Source: Bombiscardovia apis (GTDB lineage Bacteria; Actinomycetota; Actinomycetes; Actinomycetales; Bifidobacteriaceae). From it: a DNA stretch of 64,000 bases. The DNA lies in the NCBI RefSeq assembly GCF_033095945.1, contig NZ_AP026800.1, positions 1,054,001-1,118,000 on the forward strand. Direction: 5' to 3'. Made by a program: the position numbers and the translations under genes. Below the pieces are notes generated by a model that worked only from the letters and a program-made list of their open reading frames with translations, did no database searches and was not told the origin of the DNA. Below, one piece after another: positions 47,002 to 56,544 of this stretch (positions within the stretch are counted from its first letter, which is position 1; the number at the start of each line of letters is the position of its first letter).

Positions 47002-49380
47002 TCAGTCAGTCACAGATCCCTGGTGGAAGGTGCGAGAGATGACGTCGAGCTGCTGCTCGCGAGTCAGCTTGACGAAGTTCACCGCGTAGCCGGAGACGCG
47101 CACGGTCAGGTGCGGGTACTTGTCAGGATTCTCAACTGCATCCTCAAGCTGCTCCTTGCGCAAGACATTGATGTTGGCGTGGTAGAGACCGTGGCCGTTG
47201 CCGGAATCCAGGATGCCGACCAGGTTCTTAATACGCTCATCTTCGTCGCGGCCCAAGCCGTCAGGGGTGATGGTGTTCGTCAGCGAGATGCCGTCGAGAG
47301 CATCGTCGTAGTCGATCTTGCCCACCGAGAACATGGACGGCAGCATGCCGTGCGAATCCATGCCGTTCTCTGGGTTGGCACCGGGTGCGTATGGGGTGCC
47401 TTTCTTGTGGCCAGAGGGGAAGGAACCGGTGTTCTTGCCATACTCCACGTTGGAAGTGATGGTCAGAATCGACTGGGTAGGAACGGCGCCGCGGTAAACC
47501 GGGAGCTTCTTGACCTGGCCCATAACGGTAGAAACTGCCCACTTAGCCAAATCGTCAGCGCGGTCATCGTCGTTGCCATAGACCGGGAACTCGCCCACGG
47601 TCTTGTAGTTCACGACCAAGTTATCGTCGCCGCCTTCTACGTACTCAGGAGTGCCCTGGGCATCCTTGTTGTAGATCGGGTAGACCTTGGCATACTTGAT
47701 GGCCGCCAGGGAGTCAGCAGCAATCGACAGACCAGACATACCGCAACCGAGGGTACGGTAGACTTCCTTGTCGTGCAGAGCCATCTCAATGGACTCATAG
47801 GCATACTTATCGTGCATGTAGTGAATGATATTCAGAGCTTGCACGTAAGTCTCAGACAGCCATTCCAGAGCCTTCTCGTAGTTGGCCTTGACCTTCTCGT
47901 AGTCGAGAGTGCCGTCTGCCTCAGGAGCGATGGGCTCGATGATGCCACGGTCGATAACCTGCATACCGGTCATCTCGTCGCGGCCACCGTTGATGGCGTA
48001 GAGCAAGGCCTTGGCGGAGTTCACACGAGCGCCGAAGAACTGCATCTGCTTACCAACGCGCATAGGAGACACGCAGCAAGCGATAGCTGCATCGTCGCCC
48101 CAGTGAGCGCGAATGTCCTTGTCGGACTCGTACTGGATGGCCGAGGTGTCGATGGAGATACGAGCGCAGAAACGCTTGTAGCCCTCGGGCAGCTTCGGAT
48201 CCCAGAAGATGGTGATGTTGGGCTCAGGACCAGGTCCGAGGTGCTCAAGAGTCAACGTTGCGAGCAGACGGAAGGAGGTCTTGGTGACCAGCGGGCGACC
48301 GTCGTCGCTGAAGCCAGCGTCGGACCAAGTTGCCCAGTAGGGATCACCGGAGAAGATCTGATCGTAATCGAGGGTGCGCAGGAAGCGAACAATGCGCAGC
48401 TTCATCACGATGTTGTCGATAATCTCCTGAGCATCGGTTTCGTCAATGAGGCCAGCGGCGAAATCGCGCTCGAAGTACACGTCGAAGAAGGCAGAGAGAC
48501 GGCCGATAGACATTGCAGCACCGTCTTGGCTCTTGACGGAAGCCAAGTAGCCCATGTAGGTCCACTGCACAGCTTCTTGAGCGGTCTGAGCGGGGCGAGA
48601 AAGATCCAGGCCGTACTCTTGACCCAGCTTTAGCAGCTGCTTCAGGGCCTTAATCTGCTCACCGTGCTCCTCGCGGAAGCGAATCCAGTGCTCGATCTCT
48701 TCCTCGGTGAAGTCGTTGCGGTAAGGAATCGAATCCTTGTCAGCCTTCTTGCGGGCAATCAGCTCGTTGACACCGTAGAGGGCCACGCGGCGGTAATCGC
48801 CGATGATGCGGCCACGGCCGTAAGAGTCAGGCAGACCGGTCAGAATCTTGTTGTGGCGGGCCAGCTTGATGCGCTGGGTGTATACGTCGAAGACCCCATC
48901 GTTGTGGGTCTTGCGATAACGGGTAAAGATCTTCTTTACTTCGGGATCGGGCTCTTTGCCGGCCTCAATAATGGCCTGCTCAACCATGCGCCAACCGCCG
49001 TTGGGCATCATAGCGCGCTTGGTAGGAACGTCGGTTTGCAAGCCAACGATGACGTTATCTTGAGTGTCTTGAGCAGACTTGCCGTCAATGTAGCCGGCAG
49101 GGAAAGCGTCGATGCCAGCGGGAGTGTGGGTATCCACATCGTAGACACGCTGCTTGCGCTCGACTGCGAGGAAGTTATCGTCAAGATGCTTCCACAGAGC
49201 CTTGGTCTTCTCTGTTGCGGGCTTTAAGAAGGATTCATCGCCGGTGTAAGGCGTGTAGTTTTCCTGAATAAAGTCGCGAACGTCAATATCTTGTTTCCAG
49301 TCTTCGCCTTTGAAACCCTGCCAAGCCTTCGCTTGAAGCTCCTCCGGAGAGACGGCCGTCTTTGCATCAACTGCTGTCAT
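47002..49380 (-). CDS. pflB: Formate acetyltransferase (pyruvate formate-lyase)
   Basis: PflB splits pyruvate and CoA into acetyl-CoA and formate without oxygen, a main branch of bifidobacterial sugar fermentation. The 792-residue protein has the catalytic Cys pair in IACCVSPM and the glycyl-radical motif RVSGYAVNF near the C-terminus (about 765-773). ATG at 49380 follows AAGGAG. A good -10 TATAAT lies about 57 bases upstream. Its activase gene is directly downstream behind a terminator. Confidence 0.98.
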   Translation of the reverse strand: MTAVDAKTAVSPEELQAKAWQGFKGEDWKQDIDVRDFIQENYTPYTGDESFLKPATEKTKALWKHLDDNFLAVERKQRVYDVDTHTPAGIDAFPAGYIDGKSAQDTQDNVIVGLQTDVPTKRAMMPNGGWRMVEQAIIEAGKEPDPEVKKIFTRYRKTHNDGVFDVYTQRIKLARHNKILTGLPDSYGRGRIIGDYRRVALYGVNELIARKKADKDSIPYRNDFTEEEIEHWIRFREEHGEQIKALKQLLKLGQEYGLDLSRPAQTAQEAVQWTYMGYLASVKSQDGAAMSIGRLSAFFDVYFERDFAAGLIDETDAQEIIDNIVMKLRIVRFLRTLDYDQIFSGDPYWATWSDAGFSDDGRPLVTKTSFRLLATLTLEHLGPGPEPNITIFWDPKLPEGYKRFCARISIDTSAIQYESDKDIRAHWGDDAAIACCVSPMRVGKQMQFFGARVNSAKALLYAINGGRDEMTGMQVIDRGIIEPIAPEADGTLDYEKVKANYEKALEWLSETYVQALNIIHYMHDKYAYESIEMALHDKEVYRTLGCGMSGLSIAADSLAAIKYAKVYPIYNKDAQGTPEYVEGGDDNLVVNYKTVGEFPVYGNDDDRADDLAKWAVSTVMGQVKKLPVYRGAVPTQSILTITSNVEYGKNTGSFPSGHKKGTPYAPGANPENGMDSHGMLPSMFSVGKIDYDDALDGISLTNTITPDGLGRDEDERIKNLVGILDSGNGHGLYHANINVLRKEQLEDAVENPDKYPHLTVRVSGYAVNFVKLTREQQLDVISRTFHQGSVTD

Positions 49381-49436
49381 TGCCACTCCTTAATTTATGT
49401 TCAGTCGCGCATCTTCACGCTGCTGCCTTCATTCTC

Positions 49437-49442
49437 ATTATA
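49437..49442 (-). promoter_or_regulatory. Candidate -10 of the pflB promoter
   Basis: The minus strand reads TATAAT here, 57 bases before the pflB start. No good -35 is visible at 16-18 bases, so an activator or an extended element may help. TGAGGCTTAA next to it is an imperfect palindrome. Confidence 0.4.
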
Positions 49443-49507
49443 TGGGGTTAAGCCTCATAAGTAGCTACGCTCAGTAGTGAGCTTGGTCACATTTTGAGTT
49501 TTGCTCT

Positions 49508-49747
49508 TTACAAGAGCGTGTCGTCTTGTTCAGAATCTTCGCTCTGGTTGGCAGTTCCGTCCCAAGACTGCTTCCACTTTTTATTGTCTTCTTCCCATTT
49601 TTTATTGCGCTGCTGAGCAATCTTCCAAGCCTGCTCAGCGGCTTCTTTACTGGGATAAGGGCCCATGCGCTGCTCCAGCGGAGAGAGCTTGCCCTGCTCA
49701 GCCTGGCCGCTCGAAGTGTTGAAATACCATTCGTTTACTTGATCCAT
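49508..49747 (-). CDS. Small SPOR-like acidic protein
   Basis: The 79-residue product starts DQVNEWYFNTSSGQAEQGKL and has the pattern EWYFN..SG..E.G...P.EQRMGPYPSKEAAEQAWKIA..RN..W, seen in short actinobacterial proteins annotated as SPOR-like. It ends with an acidic tail. The function is unknown. ATG at 49747 follows AGGAGG six bases upstream, a strong signal. It lies between nadE (downstream, 46 bases beyond a short gap the other way) and pflB. Confidence 0.8.
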   Translation of the reverse strand: MDQVNEWYFNTSSGQAEQGKLSPLEQRMGPYPSKEAAEQAWKIAQQRNKKWEEDNKKWKQSWDGTANQSEDSEQDDTLL

Positions 49748-49849
49748 CTGCAACCTCCTATTGAGAAAGCTTGTGCGTGAAACTCACGGCAACAATCCGA
49801 GCAGGCTAGGGCTCTAGCTCCAGCCCGCCCGAGCCGGCCCCGCGGGCTT

Positions 49850-51553
49850 CTACTCGGCGAAAGCGTTCGTAATCGGCAGCCTGCGATCGCGCCCGAAGGC
49901 TAAGGCCGTAACCTTGGGCCCGAGCGGGTACTGACGGCGCTTCCACTCCGCCCTATCTACCAAACGCATGACGGTGTCTACGGTTTCAGGATCGAAACCA
50001 TCGGCCAGCAAATCGGCCCGGCCATGGGCTTTTTCAATATAGGCCGCGAGTACTTGGTCCAAAAGCTCGTAGTCTGGCAGGGAGTCCGAATCCTTCTGCC
50101 CCTCGCGCAGCTCAGCGGAAGGCGCCTTAGTAATGGAAGCATCCGGAATCGGCTCGCTCTTGCCCGCAGCCAGCGCCTCGGCATTGCGCCACCGGGCCAA
50201 CTGCCACACGCGCGTTTTGAGCAAGTCTTTAATCGGCGCATAACCGCCCACAGCATCGCCGTAAATGGTGGAGTAGCCGCAAGCCAGCTCAGACTTGTTG
50301 CCCGTAGCCAAGGCCAGCAGCCCCTTGGAGTTGGAATAGGCCATAACGATTACGCCGCGAATGCGCGCTTGAAGGTTTTCGGCAGCCACCCCGCTCAAAT
50401 CAAGCTGGCTTTGGAAGGTCTTGTAGAGCTGCTCGATAGCTTGCACATCGTAATGGGCACCCAGGCGCTGGGCCAAGTCAGCAGCGTCGTCTTTGGAGCC
50501 GTCGGAGGAATACATGCTGGGCATGGAAATACCCCATATATGCTCTCCCCCGCAGGCGTCGGCCGCCATGGCAGCCACCAGAGCCGAGTCGATGCCGCCC
50601 GAAAGCCCCAAGCACACGCCCGTAAAGTGGTTCTTCGCCATGTAGTCTTTGAGGCCCAGCACGCAAGCCTTATAGACTTCTTCGTCGCCGTCGAGGTCTG
50701 GGGCCATCTGCGAGCCCATCTGCTCAGGCCCAGCCTCATCGCCCTGGCCCGCAGCGAGCGTCCAGTAGCTTAAGTCTTCTACGAACTGCGGCGAATGCTC
50801 CAGCAAATCACCGCTTTGACCCATTACGAAGGAGCCGCCGTCAAAAATGAGGTCGTCTTGCCCGCCTACTTGGTTCACGTAGACCACGGGTGCGCCCACT
50901 TCGCGCGCCCGGCGAGCCGCCAAGTCTCGGCGGACATGGCCCTTGCCCTCCTCGTAAGGCGAGCCGTTAATAGTGAGTAGGAGGTCAATGTTGCGCCCAG
51001 CCAACTCCTGCACCGGCCCGCCGTCTTGCCAAATATCTTCGCAAATAGCTACGCCGATGCGCTGCCCGTTAATGTTGAGCACCACCGAGCGCTCCCCCGG
51101 AGAGAAGATGCGGAACTCGTCGAAGACCCCATAGTTGGGCAGGAAATGCTTGTCGTAAGCGCCCCAAACTGCGCCCTCGTGCAAGACCACCATTCGGTTG
51201 CGCGGCAGGTCGTTACTGTGGTCCGTGCCCACAGTGCCCACCACTACAAAGAGCTCGCCCAAACCCTGCTCAAGCAGCTGGGCCGCCAACTCGTTGGCCT
51301 TATCCCAGGCTGCCCGGCGGAAAGTGCCTCGCAAGGCTAAGTCTTCGATAGGATACCCGGTCAAAGCCATCTCGGGGAAGGCCACCAGCTGGGCACCCTC
51401 ACGGCTGGCCCGCTGCGCAAAGTCGAGCACCTTGGCCGCGTTCCCGCTCAAGTCGCCCACGCAGGTATCAATCTGCGCCAAAGCAATCTTCAAGGCCTGC
51501 CGAGCGCCAGCCTGCCCGTACTCCACCTGCTCAAAGCGATCCATCTGTTCCAT
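49850..51553 (-). CDS. nadE: Glutamine-dependent NAD synthetase
   Basis: NadE amidates deamido-NAD to NAD, using ammonia channelled from glutamine. The 567-residue protein has an N-terminal nitrilase-type glutaminase domain (about 25-280; FPEMALTGYP, Lys in DKHFLPNYGVFDE, Cys in GVAICEDIW). A C-terminal synthetase with the P-loop LGLSGGIDSALV and the later TGNKSE follows. I use ATG 51553; an ATG four residues later is possible. Together with nadD and nadK it covers the late NAD(P) pathway. Confidence 0.96.
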   Translation of the reverse strand: MEQMDRFEQVEYGQAGARQALKIALAQIDTCVGDLSGNAAKVLDFAQRASREGAQLVAFPEMALTGYPIEDLALRGTFRRAAWDKANELAAQLLEQGLGELFVVVGTVGTDHSNDLPRNRMVVLHEGAVWGAYDKHFLPNYGVFDEFRIFSPGERSVVLNINGQRIGVAICEDIWQDGGPVQELAGRNIDLLLTINGSPYEEGKGHVRRDLAARRAREVGAPVVYVNQVGGQDDLIFDGGSFVMGQSGDLLEHSPQFVEDLSYWTLAAGQGDEAGPEQMGSQMAPDLDGDEEVYKACVLGLKDYMAKNHFTGVCLGLSGGIDSALVAAMAADACGGEHIWGISMPSMYSSDGSKDDAADLAQRLGAHYDVQAIEQLYKTFQSQLDLSGVAAENLQARIRGVIVMAYSNSKGLLALATGNKSELACGYSTIYGDAVGGYAPIKDLLKTRVWQLARWRNAEALAAGKSEPIPDASITKAPSAELREGQKDSDSLPDYELLDQVLAAYIEKAHGRADLLADGFDPETVDTVMRLVDRAEWKRRQYPLGPKVTALAFGRDRRLPITNAFAE

Positions 51554-51877
51554 ACCCCCAACCCTACCCGCGAGCCTACCCCGCACAAGCCCTCAAACCC
51601 CAGCTTCGCCAAGAGCTGCACCCCGCACAAATACCGCTTCTCCCCTGCCCAAGTCTTCACACACGAACTCAACCAGATACAATCAAACCAGGAAACCAAT
51701 GTGTTGCACTTATAACGTGAACACAGGCGGTTGAAGGTTCCGACTTGAGCGTGGTAAGCTCGGGTCAATATATACGATTGGTTTGCTCACTTTTGACAAG
51801 GCTTGGGGAAGTTTTGTGGTTGCTTCGTTGCACCCGGTGAGTAGATTGCCTGACTAACTTACACAGGATATACGAGT
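51554..51877. other. 324-base divergent region between nadE and the RCC1 surface gene
   Basis: The region holds the nadE 5' side and the RCC1 gene leader. I see a candidate plus-strand promoter at 51745-51774 and a TTGACA near 51795 with no matching -10. No other gene was found. Confidence 0.5.
51745..51774 (+). promoter_or_regulatory. Candidate promoter of the RCC1-repeat gene
   Basis: TTGAGC (51745-51750) and TATATA (51769-51774) are 18 bases apart. Transcription would start near 51781 and leave a leader of about 97 bases. AGGA lies nine bases before the ATG. Confidence 0.45.
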
Positions 51878-54800
51878 ATGCGCCGTTTTCGCCTCACCAA
51901 TGCCATGAGCATGGCATTGGTCTTGATTGTCCTTGGGGGGGGGGCTATTCAACTAGCCCAGCCCGCCCACGCTGACCCTACTCAACTCACCCGCAAATCA
52001 GCACTACCGGGCGGCAGCGAAACAGTAGACGGCGTTACTCTCTCCCCTACTCACGGACCTATTTCTGGCGGCAACCAAGCTACTGTCACCAAACCACCCG
52101 CCAACGTAAGCTTCACACAAGTCTCAGCCGGCAACAACAGCGCAGCAGCAATCGGCTCAGACGGATTCGTCTACTGGTGGGGAGAAAACAAACAATGGGC
52201 ACCCGTGCGCGCCCACACACCCACCGGCGTGCGCTTCACCCAAATCTCAGCCGGATACACCCACTACCTTGCTCTATCCACCAAAGGCGAAATCTACTCT
52301 TGGGGCACCAACAACGCCGGCCAACTAGGCAACGGCGACACCACCGGCACCACCCAGGAGGATGCTAAACCCATCAGCCGAGGAGCTATACCCAAGAGCG
52401 TGAAAATCACCCAGATTGAGGCCGGCGACCGGCACTCCACCGCTATCGATGCCAACGGCAAAGCCTACGCTTGGGGCCTCAACACCTACGGTCAGCTGGG
52501 CAACAACGACTCTACTCACGCCAACCAGTTCGAACCGGTAGCCATAGCCCAAGGCGCCATCCCCGCCGGAGTGACCATCACCCAGATCAGCGCAGGCGGC
52601 CAGTTCACCCTCGCCCTGGGCAGCGACCAGCGCGCCTACTCCTGGGGCTACGGAGCCAACGGACGCCTCGGCACCGGCAACGCTGCCAACCAAGACGCAC
52701 CCGCGGCCGTGGCCAAAGGACAAATACCAGCTTCTGCCACAGTTCAGCAAATCAGTGCCGGCGACTGCCATGCCCTGCTCGTAAGCAGCGACCATAAAGC
52801 GTATGGATGGGGAGTTGACAGAAGTAGCCAATTGGGAATCGGCAGATACATGAGCAATCGCGGCAACCCCGATATATACTCGCCGCTGCCCGTAGGCATA
52901 CGGCAAAACTTTTACTATCTCGTCGATGTCTCATATGTGCCCCCTACGGTGAGCCATGTCGAAGCAGGCATCAACACTTCACTCGCCATCGGCACGGATA
53001 ACAGAGCTTACAGCTGGGGAGATAACACCTACGGGCAAGGCGGTCTCGGAATAAACAACAGTATCTCTGACGGAACATACGGCGGCAGAGTCGATTGGCC
53101 CCATGCGGTGCTCTATCTCACCGGTGTCACACAGGCCAGCGCGGGCAATGCGGTCGCGCTCTTTGTAGACTCCGGCGGCACTCATTCCTGCGGCAATCCG
53201 TCCGAGGGCAGGCTCGCCAGCCCGAACGCGGGCATCATCAACCCCGGCCTGCCCGGCATGGGGCTCACCGTGCAGAACTTCCCCGTGCCCGTGTGGACCC
53301 CGACCTTCGCAATCGTCAACGTGTCCTTCGCCGGCACGCCCGTCGCCTCCCACACCGTGGACGCCGCGGGCAACTGGCACTTCCCGGTGCCGACCCACGC
53401 CGTGGGCAAGGTCGACGTGACCGTGGACTGGAACAACGTGTACGACAAACGCCCCCAGCCGCCCGTTACCCTCCACTACGACTACCGCACCACTTATACC
53501 GTCAGTTTCAAATTAGGCGGAGGAACCAGCAGCCCACCACCCAACCAAAACGTTACCAACGGCGACGCCATCGCATGGCCTGAAACACCAAGCTGGGAGC
53601 ACCACTGGTTTAACGGCTGGTTCACCAGCGCTGGCCAACCTTGGGATTTCACTGAAGGTGTCGAATCGGACATGACACTCACCGCTCAATGGGAAGACTA
53701 CGAATTCACTCGCACACCCGGCACCGGCCCCACTAGCGGAAACACACACGTAAGCGTCACCGCCCCCGCCCCTCCGACAGGCATTCGTTACTTCGCATTC
53801 AGCGCCGGTGACAGCAATACCTTGGCTCTTGCATCTGACGGATATACGTATGCATGGGGCTCAAACCAGTACGGTCAGCTGGGCAACGAACAAGCCGGCA
53901 GCAGTAGCTCCCACCCGGTCCGGGTGCAACTACCAGAAGGGGTCCATCTAGCTCAAATATCGACCGGCTACGCCCACAATATTGGCTTAGACACTAATGG
54001 TCATGTATGGACTTGGGGCTGGAATAAGCACGGTCAACTCGGCAGCGCCAGCAAAGCTGACACCGATTCCCCCACTTATGAGCCTATAGATTTGACCGAT
54101 GCTGGCGCGTTACCAGCTACCATCAGCCAGATTAGCGCCGGATATGCCCACAACATGGCACTCGACAGCGACGGTAACGTGTGGACTTGGGGCTGGAATA
54201 AGTTCGGGCAGCTAGCTAGCACGGTCAACAACTACACCGATTCCGCAAACCCGACTCCAGTTAACATCACAGATAACGCTACCTTACCTATCAGTACAAT
54301 CAATCAGATAAGTGCCGGAGCTGCCTACTCAATGGTTTTGGATAGCGATCACCATATTTGGACTTGGGGACTCAATAACTGTGGACAGTTGGGCACCGCT
54401 ACGAATAATAGCTTAGATATCGCAAATCCCACACCAGTAGACCTAGCTGCCGCCGGACGCATACCAGACACCATTACCCGGGTGAGCGCCGGTCTCTCCC
54501 ATGCCCTTGCGCTCGACTCCACCAACCACGTTTGGACATGGGGCTGGAATGACTCCGGTCAGCTAGGCTTTTCCCCTACCGGGAACCGCGCCAATCCCAA
54601 CCCCTACGACATTACTGCTGTAGGAATCCTGCCCGCAGACATCAGTCAGATTAGCGCGGGAACTTGGCACTCTACCGCCGTGGACAGCAACCAGCATGTC
54701 TGGACTTGGGGCGGCAATCAATATGGGCAATTAGCGACAGCCGCCAATCTCGGTAGTATGACTGCCAATCCCATTCCTGTTGACATTACTGCAGCAGGAA

Positions 54801-55312
54801 TCCTGCCAAGCGGTGCTACCAAACTCCAGACCGGGGCGGGCCACACCATTGCTCTAGACAGCAGCTACCACGGGAGTACTTGGGGCCACAATGACAGCGG
54901 ACAACTCGGCCACGAGACCGCGGGTAATAGCCCCCAACCAACGCCTAAAGCGATTAGCCTCCAAGAAATCTCTCTAACAACCGCCAAATTCGACACTACT
55001 CCTATTCCCAACCCTCCAACGTGGAATACGAGTGAAGAAAAATGGCATATCACCTCGCCAGCGCATATTCCGGGGCAAGCGGATATTGCTCTGAGTTGGA
55101 CCCTAGGCAGTCACGCTCAGCCTGATTACATACTCCCCTACTTTTACAACTACAACTTACCCGAAGCGGGCAGCATTCCCCTGCAACGAATGAGAGCCAC
55201 ACTAGCTCTGAGTTTGGGCTTCACAGGGAGCTTAGTTGTAGCTGAAATCAGTCTCTACCGCCGACGTAAGCATGGACGCTTTGCTAAGTCGCAAAAACTT
55301 AGGAAAGCGTAG
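51878..55312 (+). CDS. RCC1-repeat cell-surface protein with G10 tract in the signal peptide
   Basis: The 1144-residue protein starts with a signal peptide (1-32, cleavage after AHA). Then come a TIG-like start (SPTHGPISGG), seven RCC1-type repeats (about 77-445, last one degenerate), a TIG-like close (SFAGTPVASHTV to VTVDWN) and an InlB-type repeat (about 540-607). A second TIG-like start, seven more RCC1 repeats (about 635-1015, typified by WTWGWNDSGQLG), a closing strand set and LPEAG (1094-1098), then a hydrophobic segment and RRRKH follow. It is likely sorted to the wall. Ten G at 51935-51944 encode Gly20-22; 9 or 11 G stop the frame at once. Role in adhesion is inference. GC is clearly higher at 53170-53480. 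Confidence 0.9.
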   Translation: MRRFRLTNAMSMALVLIVLGGGAIQLAQPAHADPTQLTRKSALPGGSETVDGVTLSPTHGPISGGNQATVTKPPANVSFTQVSAGNNSAAAIGSDGFVYWWGENKQWAPVRAHTPTGVRFTQISAGYTHYLALSTKGEIYSWGTNNAGQLGNGDTTGTTQEDAKPISRGAIPKSVKITQIEAGDRHSTAIDANGKAYAWGLNTYGQLGNNDSTHANQFEPVAIAQGAIPAGVTITQISAGGQFTLALGSDQRAYSWGYGANGRLGTGNAANQDAPAAVAKGQIPASATVQQISAGDCHALLVSSDHKAYGWGVDRSSQLGIGRYMSNRGNPDIYSPLPVGIRQNFYYLVDVSYVPPTVSHVEAGINTSLAIGTDNRAYSWGDNTYGQGGLGINNSISDGTYGGRVDWPHAVLYLTGVTQASAGNAVALFVDSGGTHSCGNPSEGRLASPNAGIINPGLPGMGLTVQNFPVPVWTPTFAIVNVSFAGTPVASHTVDAAGNWHFPVPTHAVGKVDVTVDWNNVYDKRPQPPVTLHYDYRTTYTVSFKLGGGTSSPPPNQNVTNGDAIAWPETPSWEHHWFNGWFTSAGQPWDFTEGVESDMTLTAQWEDYEFTRTPGTGPTSGNTHVSVTAPAPPTGIRYFAFSAGDSNTLALASDGYTYAWGSNQYGQLGNEQAGSSSSHPVRVQLPEGVHLAQISTGYAHNIGLDTNGHVWTWGWNKHGQLGSASKADTDSPTYEPIDLTDAGALPATISQISAGYAHNMALDSDGNVWTWGWNKFGQLASTVNNYTDSANPTPVNITDNATLPISTINQISAGAAYSMVLDSDHHIWTWGLNNCGQLGTATNNSLDIANPTPVDLAAAGRIPDTITRVSAGLSHALALDSTNHVWTWGWNDSGQLGFSPTGNRANPNPYDITAVGILPADISQISAGTWHSTAVDSNQHVWTWGGNQYGQLATAANLGSMTANPIPVDITAAGILPSGATKLQTGAGHTIALDSSYHGSTWGHNDSGQLGHETAGNSPQPTPKAISLQEISLTTAKFDTTPIPNPPTWNTSEEKWHITSPAHIPGQADIALSWTLGSHAQPDYILPYFYNYNLPEAGSIPLQRMRATLALSLGFTGSLVVAEISLYRRRKHGRFAKSQKLRKA
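51935..51944 (+). repeat. Ten-G tract inside the signal-peptide codons
   Basis: Ten consecutive G fall in codons 20-23. With nine G the frame reads L-F-N then TAG. With eleven it reads Y-S-T-S-P-A-R-P-R then TGA. The tract can thus switch the gene on and off. Confidence 0.95.
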
Positions 55313-55611
55313 GCAAGGACTACAAAAACTCACCGCACCGCCAAGCCGCTGCTAGCCAAACGTTTTCTGTATATGCAAAAACCACGGCAATCGGCGGCAA
55401 TCAAATTGACGGGGCAGGTGAGATTGCCAGGATTCTATCTTGTGCCTGCCTTACACAGTAGTGAATCAGCCATACCACAGTCTGCGCCGCAATCCCAGCC
55501 CCAGACTCCGACCACCAGCCTGCCCGAAGCAGCAATCCCCCCAGGAGCACTCTCGCGAGCGCACCAGCTTCCCCTAAGCCGCAAAACAAACTCCACGAGA
55601 CTCGGCCTATC
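55313..55611. other. 299-base region between the RCC1 gene and the symporter remnant
   Basis: No gene or terminator is clear here. From about 55462 the frame of the symporter remnant is open back from its start, reading PKPQNKLHETRPI, which looks like a lost N-terminus without a start codon. Confidence 0.45.
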
Positions 55612-56445
55612 TTGATGAAAGATGCCGACGGCTTCGGCATGGGCGACTTTTACGGTAGCGGCATGATGACCTTAAACGGCACGTATGTGGCGCTCTTTTG
55701 GACGCGCTTTTGCGGGCTGAGCATTCAGTCGGCTCAGTCGATTCTGGGTACTGCCGCTTTCATTTCCGCTATTTCGGCGCTCTTCTTCGGCTCCTTTGGC
55801 GACGCGCTCTTCCATTTTTCTGCCGGTCGCCGTTTTGGCAGGCGTCACTTGATGATGCTCATAGTGTGCCCGCTGATTCTTACGGGCATCTTGATTTGGA
55901 TTCCGGGCTTGCCGCATTGGGCTTACCTGGTGGAGTTTGCTATATGGATTGTGACAGGCCAAATCTTCCAAACGGCTTATAACTCGCTGCCCACCGAGAT
56001 GACCGACGACTATAAGGGCCGGACTAAGCTGTCTACGACGCGCACTTTTATTGCTACGCTCTCTGGCACGGCCCTGCCGCTGGTGGGCGGCGCAGTACTG
56101 GCTACCCGGGGCGAGCAGGCTTCGTCTTACCAGATTTTTGCTATTGGTTTTACGATTGCTTTTGCGCTGGCTGTGTTGTACGCTTGGCGGCACACTTGGG
56201 AGATGTCGCCCCACCAGGCCGGGTATGGCTATTTGGAGGAGCAAAGTGGCCACCATGATTTCTGGCGGCACCCGGTACTGATTATGGCCCGCCTAGCGCA
56301 GGTGTGCCGGGCTTACGCTTCGACCTTGCGCATTTCGGCTTTCCGCAAGCATTTGGCTATTTATATACTGGTTCAAACTTCGATGGATGTGTTTGGCGGT
56401 AGTGGAGGATTTAACGGGCTTGCCTTATGGCCAGGTTTGGCCTGA
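55612..56445 (+). pseudogene. Truncated GPH-family sugar:cation symporter
   Basis: The 277 residues match the first half of a glycoside-pentoside-hexuronide symporter: DADGFGMGDFYGSGMMTLNGTYVALFWTRFCGLS, GRRFGRRHLMMLI, TAYNSLPTEMTDDYKGRTKLSTTR. Full members run 450-500 residues. Here the frame ends GGSGGFNGLALWPGLA just after QTSMDVFG, so the second half is missing. No ribosome site precedes the TTG/ATG at 55612-55617, and the coding look continues upstream without a start. It is therefore probably decayed at both ends. A glycoside or hexuronide substrate can only be guessed for the intact ancestor. Confidence 0.75.
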
Positions 56446-56467
56446 GGAGGTGCGGATATAAAGGTAC

Positions 56468-56505
56468 AAAAACAGGGCCGACGGTTTACCATACCGTCGG
56501 CCCTG
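56468..56505 (-). terminator. Rho-independent terminator of the MFS efflux gene
   Basis: CAGGGCCGACGGT (56473-56485) pairs perfectly with ACCGTCGGCCCTG (56493-56505) across seven bases. On the minus strand TTTTTG follows. It lies 40 bases past the MFS stop, and also past the symporter remnant. Confidence 0.92.
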
Positions 56506-56544
56506 AATTGTCACCTTGCTAAGTGCTGAGCCTACCGCTCTGCT

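Noticed and set aside
46873..48633. Plus-strand 586-codon frame opposite pflB
   Set aside because: Antisense to the strongly biased pflB gene. The translated sequence is rich in Val/Leu/His with no domain, as expected from complementing PflB codons.
52325..53476. Minus-strand frames opposite the RCC1 gene
   Set aside because: They mirror the RCC1 repeats and have no independent signature.
55373..55615. Small plus-strand frame before the symporter remnant
   Set aside because: Low-complexity Pro/Ser/Gln sequence, no ribosome binding site, and overlap with the remnant in another frame.
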